A DNA stretch of 21,473 bases, taken from contig DQHS01000332.1 in NCBI GenBank assembly GCA_003524365.1, positions 1-21,473 on the forward strand, written 5' to 3'. The position numbers and the translations under genes are program-made. This DNA comes from Cellvibrio sp. GTDB taxonomy: Bacteria; Pseudomonadota; Gammaproteobacteria; Pseudomonadales; Cellvibrionaceae. Below the pieces are notes generated by a model, which was not told the DNA's origin, made no database searches, and was given only the letters and a program-made list of their open reading frames with translations. Each line of letters starts with the position of its first letter. The first letter of the stretch is position 1. This document shows, piece by piece, positions 16,372 through 21,473 of this stretch.

Positions 16372-17100
16372 TTAATTGCTCCAACCACCATCAATCACGT
16401 TAATAGTGCCGGTGGTAAATGCCGATGCGTCGCTCGCCAGATACAGCGCCAGCTCTGCCATTTCACGCGCAGTACCTAAACGCCCCATGGGTTGACGGGC
16501 GACAAAATTTTTATAGGCCGTTTCGTAATCGCCGGTCGCATGCAAACGCTGCTCAAGCGATGGGGTTTGTACGGTACCAGGGCAAATGGCATTGCAACGC
16601 ACACCCTGGGTAACAAAATCGGCGGCGACAGCTTTGGTCATTCCGATCACAGCGGCTTTGGTCATGCCATAGGCAAAACGATTGGGTGCACCTTTAATCG
16701 AGCTAGCGACGGATGACATATTGATAATAGAACCGCCGCCTCGTTCGATCATACCCGGTAAAAAAGTGCGAATCATGCGATACATTGACGTAACGTTTAA
16801 ATCGAATGAGAAATTCCAATCCTTTTCATCGCAATCTAAAATGGTTCCGCTGTGCACGTAACCAGCACAATTAAATAAAATATCGATGCCACCAATTTTT
16901 TTACCGAACGCAATCACTTCTTCACTATTCAACACGTCCAGCTTGTGAGTCTCACACCCCGTCAATTCGCTTAACGCATTGATATTAATATCCGTGGCGA
17001 TAACACGTGCGCCCTCTGCGGCAAATAATTCTGCGCTAGCGCGGCCGATACCTTGGGCAGCGGCGGTAATTAATGCGGTTTTACCTTCTAATCGCTTCAT
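16372..17100 (-). CDS. Short-chain dehydrogenase, probable 2-keto-3-deoxy-L-fuconate dehydrogenase
   Basis: Cytosolic classical SDR of 242 residues from ATG 17100 (MKRLEGKTALIT). A longer frame to 17196 is rejected because its extra residues translate the adjacent inverted repeat. TAAAQGIGRA (12-21) is the dinucleotide loop, D37 favours NAD, NCAG is at 77-80, and S130, Y144 and K148 form the catalytic set. The stretch from NMSSVASS through the C-terminal DGGWSN closely resembles the BDH2/DHRS6 group, to which Xanthomonas 2-keto-3-deoxy-L-fuconate dehydrogenase belongs. It should oxidise the C4 hydroxyl of the dehydratase product and feed the FAH hydrolase encoded 18 bases downstream. 3-hydroxybutyrate dehydrogenase activity is a less likely alternative in this context. 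Confidence 0.87.
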   Translation of the reverse strand: MKRLEGKTALITAAAQGIGRASAELFAAEGARVIATDININALSELTGCETHKLDVLNSEEVIAFGKKIGGIDILFNCAGYVHSGTILDCDEKDWNFSFDLNVTSMYRMIRTFLPGMIERGGGSIINMSSVASSIKGAPNRFAYGMTKAAVIGMTKAVAADFVTQGVRCNAICPGTVQTPSLEQRLHATGDYETAYKNFVARQPMGRLGTAREMAELALYLASDASAFTTGTINVIDGGWSN

Positions 17101-17155
17101 ATCGTACTCTTGGTGTTTTAAAAATTCAGGATTGACAGCGCTATTTGATTTCTTC

Positions 17156-17240
17156 GTCGTCATTCTCGCGAACGCGAGGATCCAGTTTATTGCCACACAA
17201 AAGATACGAGCTGGATCCCCGCGTTCGCGAGGATGACGAC
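17156..17240. repeat. Inverted repeat with 30-base arms between UxaA and SDR genes
   Basis: Arms 17156-17185 and 17211-17240 are complementary at 28 of 30 positions, around a 25-base spacer. Each arm also holds its own small palindrome (CTCGCGAACGCGAG type). The motif family (GTCATTCYCGCGAACGCGRGGATCCAG) is a widespread dispersed repeat in proteobacterial intergenic DNA. In the cell it could form a large cruciform or RNA hairpin inside the catabolic operon and act as an mRNA stabiliser or attenuator between uxaA-like and SDR genes. Confidence 0.87.
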
Positions 17241-17275
17241 TTATTACTAAATAATTTTTTCACGTAGCATGAAAG

Positions 17276-18493
17276 CTAAGAGATTTGACGCACGGGAAGA
17301 CAACTCGGCCCAATCGGTTCAAAGGCTTTGTAAGTTAAAATAAATTCCTGATGCCCAAGCTCTTCCGACACGCTGCGCTTGCCGGATGCGACATCAATAA
17401 CATTTTTCAAAATTTCTTCGCCAACTTCATCAAGTGTTGCTTCACCTTCTAAAATTCGGCCAGCATTCACATCCATATCGCCCGCCAAACGGCGATAAGT
17501 TTCAGGGTTGGCGCAAATTTTTATCACGGGGGAAATAGCAGAACCAACAACCGATCCACGACCCGTAGTAAATAAAATCACATGCGAACCGCAAGCAATT
17601 AGCTCGATAATTTCAGCGTTATCGGAAATATTGGGGAAACCAAAACGCGGTTCGCCATCGGGTACCACGTCCAATAAATACAAACCGCCTGCAGGTGGAA
17701 TATCACCCGGCTTAATCAAACCGCTAATGGGCGATGAACCGGATTTTGAATAAGCGCCCATGGATTTTTCTTCAAGTGTCGTCAGGCCGCCATCGGCGTT
17801 GCCTGGCGCAAAACTGCCAAAACCCATCACACGATAATAGTGCTCCGCTTTGGCGACGCAGGCTTCAATCTCATCACCTAGTTCAGGCGTAATTGCGCGA
17901 TCAGCCATAATGGTTTCGCAGCCGATTAATTCACCCGTCTCTTCAAAAATGCAAATAGCGTCGGCGGCAACCAACGCATCAAAGCAGCGGCCGACAGCAG
18001 GGTTAGCGCTGATGCCGCTGGTTCCATCGGAACCGCCACAAATCGTCCCCACAATTAATTCGTTTAAATACATTGGTACGCGCGCGACTTTTTCTGCATC
18101 ACTTTGCAAACGTTTTACTGCCGCCACGCCTAATTCAATCGTGCTTTTAGTGCCGCCCGCTTCCTGGATTACTAACAGTTCTGCCGGGCGACCACTGGCA
18201 ATAATTTCGCTTAACAATTTTTCGCGATTCATACTTTCACAGCCGAGCGATACCAGCAATGCACCGCCAACATTAGGATGAGTGCAAACTGCGCGCATCA
18301 TGTCGTAAGCGTATTGGTTGGGGTAACAACCAGGAAAGCCAATTAGATGCACGTCTATGCCATTAACAAGATTTACGATCCTGCGCGTGACGTGATGGGC
18401 GCACTCCACCAGATAAGCAACCACAATTACATTGCGAATACCTTTGCGGCCATCGGCGCGCTGCCAGCCGGAAAAACTAATTGGGCTATTCAT
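17276..18493 (-). CDS. UxaA-family sugar-acid dehydratase, large subunit (probable L-fuconate dehydratase)
   Basis: Cytosolic 405-residue protein matching the C-terminal part of altronate/galactarate dehydratases. GWQRADGRKGIRN (9-21) is the family opening; FPGCYP (53-58), SLGCES (82-87), GTICGGSDGTSGISANPAVG (149-168) and IGCET (190-194) hold the conserved cysteines and the metal/substrate loop. Family members remove water from aldonic acids to give 2-keto-3-deoxy acids. Its ATG overlaps the stop of the upstream SAF gene as ATGA, so the two are translationally coupled and probably form one enzyme, equivalent to a single-chain UxaA split in two. The neighbouring SDR and FAH genes point to L-fuconate as substrate; a paired uxaA-like arrangement also occurs in the Campylobacter jejuni fucose locus. 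Confidence 0.85.
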   Translation of the reverse strand: MNSPISFSGWQRADGRKGIRNVIVVAYLVECAHHVTRRIVNLVNGIDVHLIGFPGCYPNQYAYDMMRAVCTHPNVGGALLVSLGCESMNREKLLSEIIASGRPAELLVIQEAGGTKSTIELGVAAVKRLQSDAEKVARVPMYLNELIVGTICGGSDGTSGISANPAVGRCFDALVAADAICIFEETGELIGCETIMADRAITPELGDEIEACVAKAEHYYRVMGFGSFAPGNADGGLTTLEEKSMGAYSKSGSSPISGLIKPGDIPPAGGLYLLDVVPDGEPRFGFPNISDNAEIIELIACGSHVILFTTGRGSVVGSAISPVIKICANPETYRRLAGDMDVNAGRILEGEATLDEVGEEILKNVIDVASGKRSVSEELGHQEFILTYKAFEPIGPSCLPVRQIS

Positions 18494-18837
18494 GATTCGC
18501 TCCTGTCCTTATTTTGGCGGTTGCGGGTGTGACTCGGAATGTAATCACTTTTCATATTGTGCATATGCACGTGTTCACCTTTTGCAACAGTTTCAATCAT
18601 GGAGCCTATAGGAGCGCCGTAGCGATAAACTTTATCGCCCGCGCTTAATGCTGCACGCGCGATTTTGTGGCCGACATCGATAGCGATTGCGCTAGTGATA
18701 AACTCACCGTCAATCGCCACCACATCCCCCACTGAAATATGTTTTACACACACCAGAATATTGTCATCCGGGTGAAGCAATATCACCGGCGCTAGCGCGG
18801 GTTTTTGCTGTGCAGCTGTCTCAGCAGATTGCGTCAT
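18490..18837 (-). CDS. SAF-domain protein, small subunit of the UxaA-type dehydratase
   Basis: A 115-residue cytosolic protein from ATG 18837, with AGGA upstream. A longer frame to 18912 overlaps the aldo/keto reductase gene and has no ribosome site. Residues about 20-97 form a SAF domain like the N-terminus of UxaA/GarD: VILLHPDDNILVCVKHISVGD (18-38), GHKIARAALSAGDKVYRYG (56-74), GEHVHMHNMKSDY (87-99). The last 16 residues are a polar, basic tail. It starts 35 bases after the aldo/keto reductase stop and its TGA overlaps the ATG of the large subunit. It probably contributes to the dehydratase active site and has no known separate activity. Confidence 0.86.
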   Translation of the reverse strand: MTQSAETAAQQKPALAPVILLHPDDNILVCVKHISVGDVVAIDGEFITSAIAIDVGHKIARAALSAGDKVYRYGAPIGSMIETVAKGEHVHMHNMKSDYIPSHTRNRQNKDRSES

Positions 18838-18872
18838 ACTTAATCCTAAAAAAATTAAGAGCCACCTAAAAA

Positions 18873-19925
18873 CTAAGTGGGTGTAGGCGCCGCCGGGTGC
18901 AGTAGTTCGCACTCGCGCAGCCGCTGCCAGAGCTCATCAGGAATCGGCGTGCTCATCCAGGCAAGCGATTGTTGCACTTGTGCATCACTCGCCAGCCCTG
19001 CTAATACCGAACAAATTTGTGGATGTGCGGCAGGAAATTGCAGCGCGGCAGCGGCGAGCGGCACGGCGAATTCTTCACACACTGTTTCCAGTTGCGCGAC
19101 TCGATCAATAATTGCTTGCGGGGCTGGTTCGTAGTTGTAGTACAACGGCATTTTGCCGCTGGCGATATCGGCACTCTTCACACCGGTCGCTAAAATACCG
19201 GAGTTGAAAGGGCCGCCGAGAATCACCGATGCACCGCGCCGTGCGCAGAGTGGAAGAAAACTTTCGCAGGCGCTCTGCTCAAGTAAGGTGTAGCGACCAG
19301 CCAATAAAAAGCCATCAAAATCGCCGTGTTTTAACGCCGCCTCGCAGATTTGCCATTCATTAGTACCCAAGCCAATCGCGGTAACTTGTCCTCCCGCTTT
19401 CAATTCGCTCATGGCACGGTAGCCACCATCCATAAACTCGCGGAAGCGCGCAGGGTGATCGGCACCATGTGTCAGCGGGCCTAAATCGTGGGCGAGCAAT
19501 ATATCAATATGTTCACGCTGGAGCCGCTGGAGGCTGGCCTCGAAAGAGCGCATCACGCCGTCATAGCTGTAATCAAACTGCGGCTCCAATAGTGGAGCAT
19601 CAGCAAAACCGTGACGCACGGAAGCGTTGGAGGTGCTGGGCACCAATAAGCGCCCTACTTTAGTCGAGACAATCACGGTATCAGTTGCTGATACCTGGGC
19701 GAGTGCGGCACCCAAGCGAGTTTCACTCAGGCCAAAGCCATAATGGGGAGCTGTATCAAAATAACGTATGCCGGCAGCAAGTGCCGAGGCGACTGCTGCG
19801 CTCGCCTGTGCGTCTGTTAACGGCTGATAGAGATTACCGATAGGCGCCGCACCAAACCCCAGCAACGACATAGGCACAGCACTACGCCCAAAACCACGCA
19901 TTGGAAGAGAATTGAATTTACCCAC
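18873..19925 (-). CDS. Aldo/keto reductase, probable L-fucose (D-threo-aldose) 1-dehydrogenase
   Basis: Cytosolic 350-residue AKR. GTG 19925 has GAGG just upstream but at short spacing; an in-frame ATG at 19901 (MRGFGRSAVP) is the alternative and lacks a site. The AKR tetrad is D57, Y62 (FDTAPHYGFGLSE), K89 (VSTKVG) and H146 (LLAHDLG). The opening LGFGAAPIGNLY (22-33) and the HDLG motif mark the group of L-fucose/D-threo-aldose 1-dehydrogenase and pyridoxal 4-dehydrogenase, which oxidise the anomeric carbon with NAD(P). In this locus it should turn L-fucopyranose into L-fuconolactone. It is the first gene of the catabolic transcript, reading away from iclR's terminator. Confidence 0.85.
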   Translation of the reverse strand: MGKFNSLPMRGFGRSAVPMSLLGFGAAPIGNLYQPLTDAQASAAVASALAAGIRYFDTAPHYGFGLSETRLGAALAQVSATDTVIVSTKVGRLLVPSTSNASVRHGFADAPLLEPQFDYSYDGVMRSFEASLQRLQREHIDILLAHDLGPLTHGADHPARFREFMDGGYRAMSELKAGGQVTAIGLGTNEWQICEAALKHGDFDGFLLAGRYTLLEQSACESFLPLCARRGASVILGGPFNSGILATGVKSADIASGKMPLYYNYEPAPQAIIDRVAQLETVCEEFAVPLAAAALQFPAAHPQICSVLAGLASDAQVQQSLAWMSTPIPDELWQRLRECELLHPAAPTPT

Positions 19926-20007
19926 ACAACCTCGTTTTTATAATTAAAATATGAATCGCCAATAAAAATCATTTTAACGGAAGGGCATCAAAAATGACAT
20001 ATAGTTA

Positions 20008-20047
20008 TTTAGACTTTTTCTAAAAAGGTACGCAATCTGTTAGTCAA
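20008..20047 (-). promoter_or_regulatory. Candidate promoter and operator of the fucose catabolic genes
   Basis: On the minus strand TTGACT (20047-20042), a 17-base spacer and TTTAGA (20024-20019) form a weak sigma70-like promoter, about 94 bases before the GTG of the aldo/keto reductase. The -10 element overlaps an inverted repeat TTTAGA-N5-TCTAAA (20008-20024 in plus coordinates). A palindrome over the -10 is where a repressor such as the neighbouring IclR protein could bind. The -10 match is only 3 of 6. Confidence 0.33.
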
Positions 20048-20074
20048 TAGCGCAGAGAATTTTTGACCACCCAT

Positions 20075-20104
20075 AAAAAAGCCGACTGAGTGAGTCGGCT
20101 TTTG
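20075..20104 (-). terminator. Intrinsic terminator of the iclR-family gene
   Basis: Stem GCCGACT/AGTCGGC (20081-20087 with 20093-20099), loop of 5, followed on the minus strand by six T. It starts about 20 bases after the regulator's stop codon and separates it from the catabolic genes downstream. Confidence 0.88.
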
Positions 20105-20122
20105 GACAAATGACAAGTTGGA

Positions 20123-20929
20123 CTAGTCGATTAGCCCTTGGGAGATTTTATCGGATGCTTGCAGCAAGCGCTCCAATACACGCTCAGTACTGATCGATTG
20201 GGATTTGATATGGATAAACGGAATGATTAACACCGCAGAGGCGCCGTGCACACCAATAATCGGCACACAGAAATCGGTCACGCCATCGACAAAATCGCTA
20301 GCGAGCTGGATGTAACCTTGATCAACCCCTTTGCGCGCGCGCGCCAGAAAGCGCTCGATTCGCTCCAAATCTACCGTTGCCGATAACAGCGGCAACCAGC
20401 CAGCCTGCACATCCGGCGTGGCGAAACCATAGAGCAAGGCGCCGGAGTTAGTATCAATGAGGCGGCGGCGGTAGCCGACACGCACAGAGAAACCGAGATC
20501 CATCGGGCTTTCCAAACGAGCGACCACCACTATCTGATCACCTGAGGGCACTACTAAATGGCAGGATTGCCCCAACTCGCGCGTCAATTCTTTCATTACC
20601 GGTAGCGCCACTTCGAGCAGGGTTTTCGCCGTGCCCTGAGAGATACCGAGAGTGAAGAGTTTGTTAGTAAGCATGTAGCCGTCGCGCCCGTCGGGCATCT
20701 GGGTGATAAACCCGCGATATTCGAGCGCGAGCACCATGCGGAATAATTCACTCACTGAGCGGCCAAGTGCGACGGCCATTTGCGAGGTAGTCATAGGTGA
20801 TGAATTACGTGCAAGCAGCTCGAGAATGTCCAGCCCCTTCTCCAAGGCCGGAGCACGATATTTGCGTTCGGCATCGTCGCCGCTGTCCAAAAAAGCGCTG
20901 TCGAGTTCTTTAGTCATAATAGAAGTCAT
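20123..20929 (-). CDS. IclR-family transcriptional regulator
   Basis: Protein of 268 residues. Start ATG 20929 has a weak GAG upstream; ATG 20917 (MTKELD) is possible. Residues 26-90 form the winged helix-turn-helix: APALEKGLDILELLA (26-40), recognition part TTSQMAVALGRSVSELFRMVLALEYRG (47-73). Residues 100-265 form the IclR effector domain with ARLES (137-141), GYRRRLIDTNSGALLYGF (152-169) and ASDFVDGVTDFCVPIIG (210-226). Members bind small acids or sugar acids and act as repressors or activators of adjacent catabolic genes. The position between the lactonase gene and the aldo/keto reductase gene makes it the probable local regulator of the fucose genes; the inducer may be a pathway intermediate. 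It has its own terminator, so it is transcribed separately from the catabolic genes downstream. Confidence 0.92.
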   Translation of the reverse strand: MTSIMTKELDSAFLDSGDDAERKYRAPALEKGLDILELLARNSSPMTTSQMAVALGRSVSELFRMVLALEYRGFITQMPDGRDGYMLTNKLFTLGISQGTAKTLLEVALPVMKELTRELGQSCHLVVPSGDQIVVVARLESPMDLGFSVRVGYRRRLIDTNSGALLYGFATPDVQAGWLPLLSATVDLERIERFLARARKGVDQGYIQLASDFVDGVTDFCVPIIGVHGASAVLIIPFIHIKSQSISTERVLERLLQASDKISQGLID

Positions 20930-21069
20930 AGTATTTTTCTCGTTATTGTTTCCCCGTGTCCCTTATTAATTTATAGCTCTTAGAACAAATTCAGGTACAG
21001 CCTAAGGCCAAACTTTATCCTTGTTGTCACAGGATTCTACCCACACACTCCCGCTTTATGCGTTCCACT

Positions 21070-21473
21070 TTACGCAATTCGATAAAAACGTAAACTTGTA
21101 CCTATGAAAACACTTTCAATTTCGCTCAATTTGCACCCAGTAAGTGCATGATGAACAAGATTAAGCCAGTTTTTATAGATAGACAGATACTTGTTTGGCG
21201 CCAAACCAACGACAGGCCAGTCACTACCCCACATTAATCGCTCCGCACCAAATACCCCAAGCAGGTGTTGAATATAAGAAGCAAGCTCTGCCTGCCCCTG
21301 ATCCTTACCCGCTTCAGTGGGGAGGCCTGAAATTTTGCAATAAATATTGGGCAGTTTAGCGATGCTTGCTATGGCAGTACGCCATTCATCGGAGGGGCGA
21401 TCACCGGCAATAATAGCGGGCTTGGCTGCATGATCTATTACGATAGGTAAATCCGGATGGCGTTTGGCAAACA
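21070..21473 (-). CDS. Amidohydrolase-2 family lactonase, probable L-fuconolactone hydrolase, 3' part
   Basis: C-terminal 133 residues of a gene whose start lies beyond the right edge; the frame is open from 21471 down to the TAA at 21072-21070. PIVIDHAAKP (9-18 of the visible part) with a metal-site His, NIYCKISGL (42-50), RLMWGSDWPV (78-87) with the conserved Asp84, and the final FIGTSLRFYRIA are typical of the COG3618 amidohydrolases. This family includes 4-sulfomuconolactone hydrolase and L-fuconolactonase/L-rhamnonolactonase. Here it would open the lactone made by the aldo/keto reductase to L-fuconate. It reads in the same direction as iclR, 140 bases upstream of it. No transporter or other gene is visible beyond. 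Confidence 0.85.
   Translation of the reverse strand, partial: FAKRHPDLPIVIDHAAKPAIIAGDRPSDEWRTAIASIAKLPNIYCKISGLPTEAGKDQGQAELASYIQHLLGVFGAERLMWGSDWPVVGLAPNKYLSIYKNWLNLVHHALTGCKLSEIESVFIGTSLRFYRIA

Noticed and set aside
17101..17196. N-terminal extension of the SDR protein starting at 17196
   Set aside because: The extra residues are a translation of the inverted repeat at 17156-17240; the SDR fold begins properly at the ATG at 17100.
17156..17240. CRISPR repeat unit
   Set aside because: There are only two copies, in inverted orientation, with no array or cas genes.
17850..18281. Plus-strand frame of 143 codons opposite the UxaA-type gene
   Set aside because: It is the antisense shadow of a well-conserved coding region and shows no domain or ribosome site.
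18838..18912. Hydrophobic N-terminal extension of the SAF protein, resembling a signal anchor
   Set aside because: It overlaps the end of the aldo/keto reductase gene, and an ATG with AGGA upstream exists at 18837; SAF subunits are cytosolic.

Overview
The window reads as chromosomal DNA of a plant-polysaccharide-degrading gammaproteobacterium, most likely Cellvibrio or a close relative. This is inferred from gene content (purEK, an exported GH95/GH2/SGNH set, an oxidative deoxy-sugar pathway) and moderate GC; no taxonomic marker gene is present. Coding density is high: no gene-free stretch exceeds about 205 bases, and I see no rRNA, tRNA, CRISPR array, transposase or phage gene.

Left part (1-7800), mostly housekeeping and stand-alone genes. 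The 3' end of purE and complete purK end at a strong terminator. A glutathione S-transferase and a small STAS-like protein follow as a pair. Next come an orphan methyl-accepting chemotaxis protein behind a hairpin-rich leader, a minus-strand PstS-like/OmpA fusion protein preceded by a good Pho box, and a divergent chromate transporter, chrA.

Right part (7811-21473), all on the minus strand: a fucose-glycan scavenging and catabolism locus. In transcription order it holds: an amidohydrolase (lactonase, cut by the window edge); an IclR regulator with a terminator; an aldo/keto reductase; a small SAF-domain protein and a UxaA-type dehydratase overlapping by ATGA; a short-chain dehydrogenase; a fumarylacetoacetase-fold hydrolase; an exported SGNH esterase with a terminator; an exported GH95 alpha-L-fucosidase; an exported GH2 beta-galactosidase; and an exported DUF3617 protein.

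The parts fit together. The exported enzymes could remove acetyl, fucosyl and galactosyl groups from a side chain such as that of xyloglucan. The cytoplasmic enzymes would then oxidise L-fucose: L-fucose to fuconolactone (AKR), to L-fuconate (amidohydrolase), to 2-keto-3-deoxy-L-fuconate (UxaA pair), to the 2,4-diketo compound (SDR), and to pyruvate plus L-lactate (FAH hydrolase). The dehydratase step uses a split UxaA-type enzyme rather than the enolase-superfamily L-fuconate dehydratase known from Xanthomonas. No sugar transporter is seen; it may lie beyond the right edge. Two intergenic gaps of this locus carry long inverted repeats that look like dispersed genomic elements.
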